A stretch of 64,000 bases of DNA from Marasmitruncus massiliensis (lineage in GTDB: Bacteria > Bacillota > Clostridia > Oscillospirales > Ruminococcaceae). Shown here one piece after another: positions 6,863 through 15,340 of the stretch; position 1 is the first letter of the stretch, and every line of letters begins with the position of its first letter. Made by a program: the position numbers and the translations under genes. The stretch spans positions 248,001 to 312,000 of the forward strand of contig NZ_FYDE01000004.1 of the NCBI RefSeq assembly GCF_900186535.1, written 5' to 3'. The notes below the pieces were generated by a model. That model was given only the letters and a program-made list of their open reading frames with translations. It searched no databases and was not told the DNA's origin.

Positions 6863-8401
6863 TTAACCATAAATGGAATTGTTCCATCCACCACCAGATT
6901 CAGTCTTACCAGTTTCACCTTCATATTTTATGCCGTCGAATCCATCATGTATAATTAATCCATTTGGACCTTTGCTTGCTGGTTTTGATGAGTTCTGCTT
7001 CGATTCATCTATAATCTGCTGTTCTTTTGATGAACTGCTGTTCTGAGGTTGTGTTTTTGGAGCCGTAGGTGCAATGGCTTCTACTGATTCTTTCTCCGGT
7101 AAACTACCTGAACTTGAACTACTTGCTGCATCCTCAACGCTTGGTACTGGTACGTTGCTTGGTATACTGCTGCTTGAGTTATCTACCACCTTGCTCTCCA
7201 TCGCCCCAAACTCATTCTCACTTAAATACCCATATAACTTGTTCTTCGCTTCTGCTACTTTTATTAATAACTCTATACTCTCTGACCTGCTGATTGGCTC
7301 ATCCCACCGTATCGCATTTTCTTCATCTACTCCCATTAACCCTAATTTATCCGCTATTACTATTGCATTATATAACTCCTGCTGTATCCCTTTATCAGGA
7401 TTCTGTAACATATAATATAATGTATATGTCTCCCAATTCTTCTTTTCCTCTACCTCTTTCGTATCTTTGTTCTTTATTCTAAACCCTTGCTTTAATGCTA
7501 TATCTCCACCATTCTTTACATCACTATAACTTACTTTCTCTTTCGGATTTACTTGCTCTAATTCCTTACTAAACTGACTCTGTACTACCATATATATCGC
7601 TTCTAATCTCGTTATACTCCCTTGACTATTATTTCCATCTAAACTCCCATCCGCCGCTTTTAAAAAGCTATATCTATCCATTTGCTTTGCAAATGCTGTA
7701 TGTGCTGTTTCTCCACCTACCTGCTGAGTATATGGGTCTGTTATCCCTGCATAATCTGCTAAATAATCCTTTGATACCGGTGTATTGTATCTATATAACA
7801 ATGACGCAAATTGCTCTCTTGTAACTGATTGCGTTGGATTAAATGCACTTGGATTAACACTGTCTGACAACAAATTATAATATGCATTTATGGATGCCAT
7901 CAGCGCATACTGCCCATTCTCACTTGCATCTATATCAGCATACGCTTCAGAAGCTATTTTCCTTAAGGCTCTCTTTGTCTCATCCTTCGACCAATACTTC
8001 TCTTGGAATACTTTGTTTCTTAATCCATCCTCTAATGTCGAATTCCCATTCCGCTTTCCATCTTTTCCAACAAATAAACATCCATTCTTCCCACCCTCAC
8101 CATTCTCACTAATGATGACTGTATAGAAGATGTCGTCAAAATCAAGCCTGAATGCCTCATTGTAAGTTTTAAGTTTGTCTAGCTGTATCCATTCAAAAGT
8201 GTCAACCTGCTGACCAAGTATATCCTGTACTTTATAACTGCTTGGGGCTATTACCTCAACAGCTATATTGTCCCCACTGTCTATTAATTCTACTAAATCA
8301 GATGAGGGCATAAGGGCACAGCCGGATAATTGACCGGCTAGCAATACTAATAAAATCAATGGGACAATTCGTTTCACCATGTTGATTTCTCGTGTTGTCA
8401 T
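6863..8401 (-). CDS. SLH-like surface lipoprotein with IYG tail
   Basis: 512 aa from the ATG at 8401, chosen because AGGAGG sits 7 bases upstream. The signal peptide ends in the lipobox LSGC (about Cys25). The middle contains three segments with the look of S-layer homology repeats (VTREQFASLLYRY, ITRLEAIYMVV, ISRSESIELLI). These domains normally bind secondary cell wall polymers. A Ser/Pro-rich linker leads to the C-terminal SKEQQ..., SKPAS, GETGKTESGGGWNNSIYG tail, which is also found on the two coiled-coil proteins at 4336 and 4862. A protein both lipid-anchored and cell-wall-binding would bridge membrane and wall. Target and role unknown. Confidence 0.78.
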   Translation of the reverse strand: MTTREINMVKRIVPLILLVLLAGQLSGCALMPSSDLVELIDSGDNIAVEVIAPSSYKVQDILGQQVDTFEWIQLDKLKTYNEAFRLDFDDIFYTVIISENGEGGKNGCLFVGKDGKRNGNSTLEDGLRNKVFQEKYWSKDETKRALRKIASEAYADIDASENGQYALMASINAYYNLLSDSVNPSAFNPTQSVTREQFASLLYRYNTPVSKDYLADYAGITDPYTQQVGGETAHTAFAKQMDRYSFLKAADGSLDGNNSQGSITRLEAIYMVVQSQFSKELEQVNPKEKVSYSDVKNGGDIALKQGFRIKNKDTKEVEEKKNWETYTLYYMLQNPDKGIQQELYNAIVIADKLGLMGVDEENAIRWDEPISRSESIELLIKVAEAKNKLYGYLSENEFGAMESKVVDNSSSSIPSNVPVPSVEDAASSSSSGSLPEKESVEAIAPTAPKTQPQNSSSSKEQQIIDESKQNSSKPASKGPNGLIIHDGFDGIKYEGETGKTESGGGWNNSIYG

Positions 8402-8531
8402 GTCTGTTCCTCCTATATCGCTAATCCTTATTTTATCATAACGCCGATTGAAAGCAAAAGCAATCTGTTTTGTTTTTACAAATTTATAATGTATTTGCTC
8501 ATCTATTTTCATTGGGAAGAAAGGTAGAATT

Positions 8532-8676
8532 ATATCTCAAATAAGTAGTTTAGGAAGTCTTTGCGGTAACAACTATATGCTTACCGCAAAGACTTTTGTG
8601 TATTAAAAGGAATCCGATTGTATTTTTATTTTTTTTGCTTGTATAGTTCGCATATCAATGTGCGAACACTACAAAA
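8532..8676. repeat. 145-bp direct repeat, copy 1
   Basis: It differs from the copy at 8881-9026 by only about four positions. It contains a 15-bp perfect stem (AAGTCTTTGCGGTAA / TTACCGCAAAGACTT, 11-base loop) and a second hairpin (GTTCGCA/TGCGAAC). There is no coding frame. Confidence 0.9.
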
Positions 8677-8880
8677 TCTTTGTATATATAATTTTTTGAA
8701 TGCATATTATGAATTCTAATGCAATTTCTTTTTTTACCATGCTTAATTATAAGTTCCTTGTATATCAACCTTTTTAGTACTTATCTCAATTTTCTTGACT
8801 GCATATTAATTTCTGTTATTAAATTCATATAAGGAAGGGGAGCCGGGTTCATAACATCTCATCCGGGTTAGTTGATATTA

Positions 8881-9026
8881 ATATCTCAAATAAGTAGTTT
8901 AGGAAGTCTTTGCGGTAACAACTATATGCTTACCGCAAAGACTTTTGTGTATTAAAAGAAATTCGATTGTGTTTTTATTTTTTTTTGCTTGTATAGTTCG
9001 CATATCAATGTGCGAACACTACAAAA
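8881..9026. repeat. 145-bp direct repeat, copy 2
   Basis: Near-identical to 8532-8676, same orientation, 349 bases apart, and it carries the same two hairpins. The sequence between the copies is unrelated except for a CTTGACTGC block that follows each copy. Confidence 0.9.
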
Positions 9027-9141
9027 ATCCATGCATATATGCCATCGTCAATTGTAATATCAATTTCCTTGACTGCTATAGATATGAGTTTAGTGCATAA
9101 CATTTTAATCCATGTATTACTCCTTGATTCAATGTACTACA

Positions 9142-9588
9142 TCATTTTCTAATCAACCCCATCTGCTCTAAACGTGACTTCGCTGTATGCCAATTTATTC
9201 CTTGTATCCGCGCGACTGCATTAATGGACTTCGTTTCCTTAAAAAGCTTTGCCATCTCATGTTGATCCACTAAAAGTCTATCCTTTAAAGATAGATCGTA
9301 ACATTTCTGATTAATAAAGTGCATAACTTCTTTTATGTCAACTCCATAATGCTTTAGATAATAAAGATGGTTTAACCTCTTATATTTCTCGCAATTTTCT
9401 TCTAAGCGTTCTATATCTTTTTTTAATCCGGATATTCTGTTAATCAATTTTTCAATCAGGTATAGTACATCCGGGTCTGCTTCTTCAAGATACTTTGTAA
9501 ACTTTCCCAGTTCATTGTCATCATAATCTCCGATGCCTAATTCAATATCACTCTCAATCGTTATGATCGCATCTTTTAATTTACCCAT
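9142..9588 (-). CDS. Hypothetical protein with C-terminal HTH-like segment
   Basis: 148 aa. Residues 1-75 are strongly helical and charged with a probable coiled coil (GLKKDIERLEENCEKYKRL). The last 35 residues, from about SINAVARIQGINWHT to the end, look like the helix-turn-helix of resolvases/Hin-type proteins. A DNA-binding regulator or structural partner of the nearby recombinase is plausible. A CTCC-complement ribosome site lies just upstream of the ATG. No closer family can be given. Confidence 0.6.
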   Translation of the reverse strand: MGKLKDAIITIESDIELGIGDYDDNELGKFTKYLEEADPDVLYLIEKLINRISGLKKDIERLEENCEKYKRLNHLYYLKHYGVDIKEVMHFINQKCYDLSLKDRLLVDQHEMAKLFKETKSINAVARIQGINWHTAKSRLEQMGLIRK

Positions 9589-9973
9589 GCTAATTTCTCC
9601 TATTGTATAATAATTTAGTCCCTATTTTGGTAAATGGTAACGATTTAATATCTGAATGTTATTGCGCTAGGATGTCCATCCTTATAATCAGGTCGTTTTC
9701 CTCATTTTAAAAACCCTTACCTACCGAAGAATTTTTTCTGAATCATAATTTACGCTGTTTTGACCCGAATGTATCTATCAAAATCCATCGTGCTCAAGCG
9801 TAATATAACTCTCTGTTTTACCGTTTTTTTCATCTGTCCCGGCAATCATTCCACCCCTTTATAAATGTCTGTTTTGTGCCTTAAATTATTGAGAAAGCTG
9901 TTGCAGCCCTACTGCATCAGCTTTTTTCACAACTGTGCAGCGGGGAAGTACCTTCCTTCAAAACCCTATGCTA
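9589..9973. other. Gene-free stretch
   Basis: 385 bases between the HTH protein and the recombinase. I see only short frames without ribosome binding sites. It may hold the promoter of the 9142-9588 gene and decayed sequence. Confidence 0.4.
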
Positions 9974-10546
9974 TTACCGCTCAATCGAATGAGGGGATTG
10001 GTGTGTCTTTACATACCGGTAAAAGGTTGACCTTGAAACTTTTAATGTGCTGCTGGCTTGTTTTGCTGTAATCTTTTGACTTACCCAGTCTGCATAAACC
10101 GTATCAAAGCAATCTACAGCTTTCATAGGGCGTCCAAGGTGTACCCCTTCTGCCTTTGCCAGCTCAATGCCTTCCTTCTGCCGGTCTTTAATATAGGCAC
10201 GTTCCAGCTCTGCCACTGCTCCGAATATTGTAAGCATGAATCTGCCGGTAGCCGAACTGGTGTCTATGTATTCTTTTTGACTGATAAACTGAACCTCTTT
10301 TTTCTCCAGTTGTTCAATTAGCTCAAGAAGGTCTTTTGTATTGCGTGCAAACCTTGAAATGCTTTCTACGATCAATACATCTCCCTGCCTGACAAACTCC
10401 ATCATTTTGTTGAGCTCTGGTCTGTCTATGCTCTTTCCGCTCATTTTATCCGTGTAGATCTTTTCTACTCCCAGCTGCTTCATCAACTCGTCCTGTCTCG
10501 CTGTGTTTTGCTCCTGGCTGCTTACACGGACATATCCGACTTTCAT
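9974..10546 (-). CDS. Small serine recombinase (resolvase/invertase family)
   Basis: 190 aa from the ATG at 10546, with AAGGGG 8 bases upstream. The N-terminal catalytic domain starts MKVGYVRVSSQEQ with the nucleophile Ser9. It carries the conserved SRFARN, TSSATGRFMLTIFGAVAELER and IKDRQKEGI segments. The C-terminal 45 residues form a short HTH (ITAKQASSTLKVSRSTFYRY). Such enzymes resolve cointegrates or invert DNA at short sites. In a replicating or conjugating element it would serve multimer resolution. No res site was recognised nearby. Confidence 0.9.
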   Translation of the reverse strand: MKVGYVRVSSQEQNTARQDELMKQLGVEKIYTDKMSGKSIDRPELNKMMEFVRQGDVLIVESISRFARNTKDLLELIEQLEKKEVQFISQKEYIDTSSATGRFMLTIFGAVAELERAYIKDRQKEGIELAKAEGVHLGRPMKAVDCFDTVYADWVSQKITAKQASSTLKVSRSTFYRYVKTHQSPHSIER

Positions 10547-10770
10547 AGGCTTCGCCCCTTTGTTTAAAGTATGATTTATAAAGCAAGATACAAAAAGGGA
10601 AGACCCGTTTTCTGTTCTGAAATACATATCCCGAAAGGTATACCTTTCACTACAGTCTTTCCTTACCATACAAACCTGTTCCATAATACAGATTTCGTAC
10701 TTATGGAGCACCTTTTGCTACATTGCTTTAAAAATACACCCTCTATCTTTTTAGAGCACCTATGAATGAC

Positions 10771-11388
10771 TTAAACTTTTTCCATTGGGCACATACAATC
10801 TCCGCAAATGATATTTACATCTTTTGTAGCCCTGACACTAATCCCGCAGGATTTGCACACATACTTTCTGGTGCTGCCTTTTTTCTTTTTTGTATCGTCA
10901 TCATTCCCACCAACAGGGGAGGGGGGAGCATCCCCAGAGACTCGGCAACGGTCTATGTTTGCTAAGAGCCCATGCTTTCTAATCATCCCGATAAACGATT
11001 CTGTAGGAGAAGTTATACTATAACCGATATACTGTGCATACTCAATTTTCAAATCCCGCTTCTGCGCTTCAGCCTGAAACCGCTTATTATGGTACCGACC
11101 ATTTTTGCTTGTGTCAGCAATACCGTTAATCATGCAATATAAATGCACCATTTCATGCATAAGCGTAGCCAATACATTTTCTATTGGTCTGGATAAATGC
11201 TCTGCAGAAATATTTATCTCATAATAATTATTTCCGTTGTCTTTCCAAACCTTTTGCGTTGTAATATAGCCATAGCTTTTCGGACTTGATTGGATTGTAA
11301 TCACTACATCCGGAAGACTGTCACTGAAATATTTCTGATTCAAAATCTTAAATGCTGTTTCCAATAGTAGGCTGTTCTCCGATAGCAT
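10771..11388 (-). CDS. SprT-like zinc metalloprotease domain protein
   Basis: 205 aa. Residues 5-135 match the SprT-like fold: the zinc-binding HEMVH (His78, Glu79, His82) lies in MHEMVHLYCM, followed by GRYHNKRFQ as the third-ligand region. The C-terminus carries a zinc ribbon (CKSCG ... CGDCMCP). SprT/Spartan proteins act on DNA-bound proteins, and stand-alone bacterial forms are common in mobile elements. It may help clear protein-DNA adducts such as the Rep-DNA covalent link made by the HUH protein nearby; that link is inference. Confidence 0.85.
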   Translation of the reverse strand: MLSENSLLLETAFKILNQKYFSDSLPDVVITIQSSPKSYGYITTQKVWKDNGNNYYEINISAEHLSRPIENVLATLMHEMVHLYCMINGIADTSKNGRYHNKRFQAEAQKRDLKIEYAQYIGYSITSPTESFIGMIRKHGLLANIDRCRVSGDAPPSPVGGNDDDTKKKKGSTRKYVCKSCGISVRATKDVNIICGDCMCPMEKV

Positions 11389-11450
11389 TTTAAAACCTCC
11401 ATTTCTTTATCTGTAACTTATATAAAACAGTTGAAATGAAGGATGAAAAA

Positions 11451-11488
11451 AAGACCATACTTGGCTGTGCACTTCCAAGTATGGTCTT
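11451..11488. terminator. Long perfect hairpin, likely bidirectional terminator
   Basis: 14-bp arms AAGACCATACTTGG / CCAAGTATGGTCTT around CTGTGCACTT, with an A-run before and after (T-run on the opposite strand). Confidence 0.75.
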
Positions 11489-11498
11489 AAAAAATAAA

Positions 11499-11528
11499 GC
11501 AGCATTCGAAACAATAATCGAATGCTGC
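11499..11528. repeat. Inverted repeat GCAGCATTCGA/TCGAATGCTGC
   Basis: 11-bp perfect arms with an 8-base AT-rich loop, lying between the iterons and the terminator. A candidate nick-site cruciform for the Rep protein; no nick motif is identifiable. Confidence 0.55.
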
Positions 11529-11555
11529 TAGCATGACATATATTGTATACTATGC

Positions 11556-11591
11556 GGTTACAATGGTTACAGCGGTTACACTGGTTACAAT
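11556..11591. repeat. Iteron-like tandem repeat, 4 x 9 bp (GGTTACANN)
   Basis: Four contiguous 9-base units GGTTACAAT, GGTTACAGC, GGTTACACT, GGTTACAAT. Directly repeated sites of this kind typically bind a replication initiator. They lie about 100 bases 3' of the Rep gene. Confidence 0.7.
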
Positions 11592-11688
11592 TCAGATAAA
11601 ATTTATACTTATGTGATAAGTATAGCTTAACTGTCAGACTTTGTCAATAGATTGCTTCGTCTTATTCGCATTGCTTATATTAAATTTA

Positions 11689-12684
11689 TTAGTGATTATC
11701 GCCTAAGCCTTTAACCTTTGTTGCTCTTTTGCATGGAGGAAAGCGAGAACTTTTTACCTTATATCTATAATGCAAAAAACTAGTTTGAAATTTGTTTTTG
11801 ACCTGTTTTACGAATTCTTTGTTGTTTAAATCAGAATATTCTCTATTCACATTTTGAAATAGCTCTTGACTTTTAAGATCATTTTTCCATGAGCAGCAAA
11901 CAATATTTCTTTTCAAATTTTTAGAAGCAAGATACGCCTTTTTTCCGTGCAAATCTTCAAAGCTATCCTTTTCCATATTTTTAATTATATAATTTTTAAA
12001 CCTACATAAATCACTCGCTTTTTGAAATCTTTTTAAATGAAATCCGCCATAAATCCAAACATTTTTAAATTCCTTGTAATCTATATAAGGTAAGTTGCAG
12101 ATCATATGATAGTGCCAATTTCCAGAATTTTGTTTTGCCATTACAGCTACATACTGAAAGTCTCGATATCGATATCGCATTTTTTGAATAAATTTTTTAA
12201 ATAGCTTATTGCATTTTTTTACATCAGTCGCATCAAAATCTGAGCTAAAATCCTTACTTTTATTAGGTAGCTCTGTGCTTACAGAACTATCAATATTGGA
12301 AGCGGTGTCTAACTTCTTTGACCGCTTACTATTTATTTTATTTTGAGCTAACTTTTTCAAAATTTCATTGGAGAAGGTAAGGGTAATGTTCATGGATGTA
12401 TGTGCGTTAAAATTGTTGGTAATTAACTCTTTTATGGTGGCGACACGTTTTCTCCTTCTTTGTATGTAGTTCTCGGCATAATAGCCTCCCTGATCGATGG
12501 GAAAATTATCTGCAGTTTTAGATTCATCGATTAACCTTTTAAATTCTTCATCAGACATTCTTGGATTTCTAAATTTGCAAAAATAGTCAGCGGGATTATA
12601 TCCGCCACGTGCGCTCGTATTGGCGTAAATATATTCGATCATCGTTGTACAGTATTTCCCTATGATATATTTCTTCTTTGTCAT
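11689..12684 (-). CDS. HUH-endonuclease replication initiator (rolling-circle Rep)
   Basis: 331 aa. Motif I is NITLTF (about residues 99-104), motif II is WHYHMICNLP with metal-binding His191 and His193, and motif III is FKNYIIKNM with the likely nucleophile Tyr232. This is the order seen in single-Tyr Rep proteins of phages, plasmids and rolling-circle mobile elements. The enzyme nicks one strand at the origin and stays covalently bound to the 5' end. About residues 105-160 are a low-complexity Ser/Lys insertion. The structured DNA at 11450-11591 is the natural origin candidate. Confidence 0.85.
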   Translation of the reverse strand: MTKKKYIIGKYCTTMIEYIYANTSARGGYNPADYFCKFRNPRMSDEEFKRLIDESKTADNFPIDQGGYYAENYIQRRRKRVATIKELITNNFNAHTSMNITLTFSNEILKKLAQNKINSKRSKKLDTASNIDSSVSTELPNKSKDFSSDFDATDVKKCNKLFKKFIQKMRYRYRDFQYVAVMAKQNSGNWHYHMICNLPYIDYKEFKNVWIYGGFHLKRFQKASDLCRFKNYIIKNMEKDSFEDLHGKKAYLASKNLKRNIVCCSWKNDLKSQELFQNVNREYSDLNNKEFVKQVKNKFQTSFLHYRYKVKSSRFPPCKRATKVKGLGDNH

Positions 12685-12784
12685 TGCTCATAGCTCCTTA
12701 TTTAAAAATATTGATATAAGGAGCTATATGTTTACGGTGTTTTCAAAGTCTTAACAACTAAAATTGATGTTGGACAATTAAAAT

Positions 12785-12814
12785 AGAGAGTATTAGTAAA
12801 AACTAATACTCTCT
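12785..12814. terminator. Hairpin terminator
   Basis: Perfect 13-bp arms AGAGAGTATTAGT / ACTAATACTCTCT with an AAAA loop, downstream of the methyltransferase operon. Confidence 0.75.
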
Positions 12815-12852
12815 GATTATTAAAGCTAAAGCTGTTTTAGTTTGCACAGTTG

Positions 12853-14169
12853 TCAATAGTTATACCAAAGGACTTCAAGCCGGTCGTTACCTGCCTTGCC
12901 TCCTACGCTTGTTTTCGTTGGAAATTCAATTCGCCTCCACCCATTGTCCTCATTCAAATATTTATTGTAAAGGATCAAATCATAATTAGATACCATTATT
13001 TTGCAGCTGGCATCATAAATACATTTTAGAAATTCCTCATGATCATCATAATTAAACGATGTTGTGTATAACTTGCCAAGATTGGCTGGCACTTTTTTAT
13101 TCTCATATTTTTTCTTAATTGCTCCAGATAGACTGTCGACTGATTTCCAATCGATGCCTTCTAGAAGTTCTCTTTCAGATCGTGGATTTATGTAAGACGG
13201 GTCAGCATAGACCATTACCTGGGGGTCATGGATCCATGGCAACTTAATAGCGTCACTGCTATCGGCCACTTCCGCTGTTTGATCCCTGTTTATACCTAAA
13301 ATCTGTCTAAAAAAATCCATAGCGTCCATTTCATAAATAAGGACATTTTCCATTCTTTCGGCACATTTAAAGAGCTTCGCCACTTGCTTATGGTATTGCA
13401 TATTAGATTTGAATTTTTCATGGGAAAAAGTTTGCCCCATGGCATCACGGCTCTGCATAAATGTAATATATGTATCGACTGCCAAATTCATATCAGAATC
13501 AGCAGCATCCCTTATCACATCTCGCGAACGCTCAATATAGCCTTGCTCTACCTTATGATCATAAATAGTTTTATAATTAGCCAACAAAGAGATCAATTCA
13601 TTTTTCAACTTAACATCTTTGTTTACTTCATTTAAGAGATTGAGCATCCATTTATCTGTTGCTTTACTATGTGCCTTGTTATTTGTATCATTATTATAAG
13701 TTGACTCCGGCTCAATTTCTTCTTCGCTATTTTCGTTGTAGTCAATAAATTGTTCCAATAGAAAATCGGTTGTTTTATTAACAGCCCATGGACTAACTAT
13801 ATTATTTTTGATCAAAAAATTCTTAATGTTTTCCCGTGCCTGCTGTTCAAGATTATATTGCGCATGGTCATAATTTTTTTTGGATTTTAAAAACTGTTCT
13901 TCACTGTATTCAGTATCCATCAACCTGTAAATAAAATCTTTGGCTGTTTGAGGATTAGATAATGCACTCATAATTGCATAAAGTCCCTCGTCCAAGTCGT
14001 TATAGATTTCAAGCTGATGGCGCGGCTTGTTTAATAGTGTCCTGCAAGCGCCTCCGAAAGGCTCAATATAAATCGTTGTGTCATCATAGTTAAGTCTTTC
14101 AGCAATAAACGCTGCCATTCTAGCTTTGCCACCATAATATGGCATGATGGAAAGCGGCCTCTTTCCCAT
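12853..14169 (-). CDS. D12-class DNA adenine methyltransferase (Dam-like)
   Basis: 438 aa. Motif I, the SAM-binding loop, is PYYGGKARMAAFI (residues 10-22). EPFGG follows at 36-40. Motif IV reads ADPSY (Asp323-Tyr326) where DPPY is usual. The C-terminal SNYDLILY and VGGKAGNDRLEVLW segments fit the family. Typical Dam proteins have about 270 residues, so the extra length (about 110-260, helical and acidic) is an insertion in the recognition region. It methylates N6 of adenine in an unknown site. No restriction enzyme is adjacent, so self-protection or regulation is more likely than classical R-M. Its ATG follows the stop of the upstream gene with no gap, implying translational coupling. Confidence 0.85.
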   Translation of the reverse strand: MGKRPLSIMPYYGGKARMAAFIAERLNYDDTTIYIEPFGGACRTLLNKPRHQLEIYNDLDEGLYAIMSALSNPQTAKDFIYRLMDTEYSEEQFLKSKKNYDHAQYNLEQQARENIKNFLIKNNIVSPWAVNKTTDFLLEQFIDYNENSEEEIEPESTYNNDTNNKAHSKATDKWMLNLLNEVNKDVKLKNELISLLANYKTIYDHKVEQGYIERSRDVIRDAADSDMNLAVDTYITFMQSRDAMGQTFSHEKFKSNMQYHKQVAKLFKCAERMENVLIYEMDAMDFFRQILGINRDQTAEVADSSDAIKLPWIHDPQVMVYADPSYINPRSERELLEGIDWKSVDSLSGAIKKKYENKKVPANLGKLYTTSFNYDDHEEFLKCIYDASCKIMVSNYDLILYNKYLNEDNGWRRIEFPTKTSVGGKAGNDRLEVLWYNY

Positions 14170-14823
14170 TTATTCACCTGCTTCGTCCGATTTCTTGGAG
14201 ATATATTGATTAAGTTCCTTTGCTTTAATGCGCATAACTCTTGTTGGCTTTTCATTTATGCGAGTTAAGTAGGAGTATCTGCCGGTGTTACATTGGGTAT
14301 AATTTAAATCTTTTAGCATCTTCTTTATTTCTTTTAAATCATGGTCACTGTATTCGCTATCTTGGATTGATTTGTTAAATTGGTCAACAGGAATATCATA
14401 GAATCCGTCTACAAGCTCATATTCACTACACAATTCTGCCACTAGGTGCAAAATATCATCAGTTAGTTTCTTTTCATAAAGGTTAACATATTGTATAGGA
14501 AGTGTGAGGTAATTTTTTTCAATTTCATTTTGCAAGTCTGCGTAAACGATGGAACTGAATGCTACCCCATACTGCATAAACTGTTTCAGATCTTTTCCTA
14601 AACTATATATGTTGGTTTCGATAGAACCATTGGGCTCGTTGTTATAAAAACTTTCAATGATTAAGTGCTCCTGATACGTTTGGATAACTTTTTTTCTTCT
14701 TAATTGGAAAGAAAACATCTTCTCAAAATCGCAATTTACGCAATCATTTTTTATAAAAAGATTTGCATATCCATCATCGGGCTTTAAATCCCAGCCCCAG
14801 TCTATTCTCTTGCCTTGCGCCAT
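14170..14823 (-). CDS. Hypothetical protein coupled to the methyltransferase
   Basis: 217 aa from the ATG at 14823, with GAGGG 7 bases upstream; an upstream in-frame start would run through structured non-coding DNA. It starts MAQGKRIDWGWDLKP and is helical and charged. The C-terminal region from about residue 150 looks like a winged-helix type segment. I do not recognise a family. It abuts the methyltransferase gene and sits downstream of three palindromes that could be its own operators, so a DNA-binding regulator or initiator is possible. Confidence 0.6.
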   Translation of the reverse strand: MAQGKRIDWGWDLKPDDGYANLFIKNDCVNCDFEKMFSFQLRRKKVIQTYQEHLIIESFYNNEPNGSIETNIYSLGKDLKQFMQYGVAFSSIVYADLQNEIEKNYLTLPIQYVNLYEKKLTDDILHLVAELCSEYELVDGFYDIPVDQFNKSIQDSEYSDHDLKEIKKMLKDLNYTQCNTGRYSYLTRINEKPTRVMRIKAKELNQYISKKSDEAGE

Positions 14824-14856
14824 ATCAAAACCCTCACTTTCGAATCTTTTAATTAT

Positions 14857-14976
14857 ATTATACCACAAGTGCAAAGCACGCGGTGGTATAATTGGCCATT
14901 GGGGCAGGAGCGAGCCCTGCGAACGCATTGCCCTGGCCATAATCCGGTATAATGACCGTCTTGCGGTTATTATACC
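14857..14976. repeat. Cluster of three palindromes with shared ATTATACC/GGTATAAT arms
   Basis: Hairpin A: ATTATACCAC (14857-14866) with GTGGTATAAT (14883-14892). Hairpin B: TGGCCA arms enclosing a GCAGG/CCTGC stem, about 14893-14939. Hairpin C: GGTATAATGACCG (14946-14958) with CGGTTATTATACC (14964-14976). The same TATACC/GGTATA arm recurs four times. It lies directly upstream of the 14170-14823 gene and may act as operator, promoter array (TATAAT is inside each arm) or single-strand origin. Confidence 0.7.
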
Positions 14977-15021
14977 ATAAATTCCCTTAATCTCTACATT
15001 TTCGACTTCTAAAAATCGCAT

Positions 15022-15340
15022 TACATTTTAGTATGTTTTTATAAAAGGCAGAGGATAACGTGTAATCCAGAGAATAAAATTGGATTTATCCATCTGATTG
15101 GATGTGCTCTTCCTCCGTTGTCGAAGCCCCTGCACCAAGTTCCACTACTTTTGTGAAATCAAAGTTCTCCTTAAAATTTAATTAAATATAATCAAGCATC
15201 GCTGCAAATAAGGAAGAAAATTATGGAAATATAGGATTATGAGTGGTATCATAAAAAATAAAGGTCTTGTGAGAAAAATTTTTGGCATTCCCTATATATG
15301 TCCATCTTGCTATGTATAATACAGACAAAAGGGGGCGCAG
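15022..15340. other. Intergenic region before the WYL regulator
   Basis: About 320 bases without a complete gene. On the minus strand near 15110-15180 a short frame reads like a decayed coding fragment. A TATAAT sits about 18 bases before the WYL gene's ribosome site and is probably its -10 box. Confidence 0.4.

Larger units (their letters stand above)
8402..9141. other. Gene-free region with direct repeats
   Basis: No gene seen on either strand. It contains two copies of a ~145-bp repeat (listed separately) and, after each copy, a related block containing CTTGACTGC. Confidence 0.6.
11389..11688. other. Non-coding Rep-SprT intergenic region with structured DNA
   Basis: 300 bases with a long hairpin, a second inverted repeat and four tandem 9-mers (each listed). 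This concentration beside a rolling-circle Rep gene makes it a candidate replication or transfer origin. Confidence 0.5.

Noticed and set aside
8532-9026. Repeats considered as a CRISPR array or IS ends
   Set aside because: Only two copies, 145 bp long, unrelated spacer length, no transposase or cas gene, and both in direct orientation.
11556-11591. Tandem 9-mers considered as a CRISPR-like array
   Set aside because: Units are contiguous with no spacers and only 9 bases long; iteron is the better reading.
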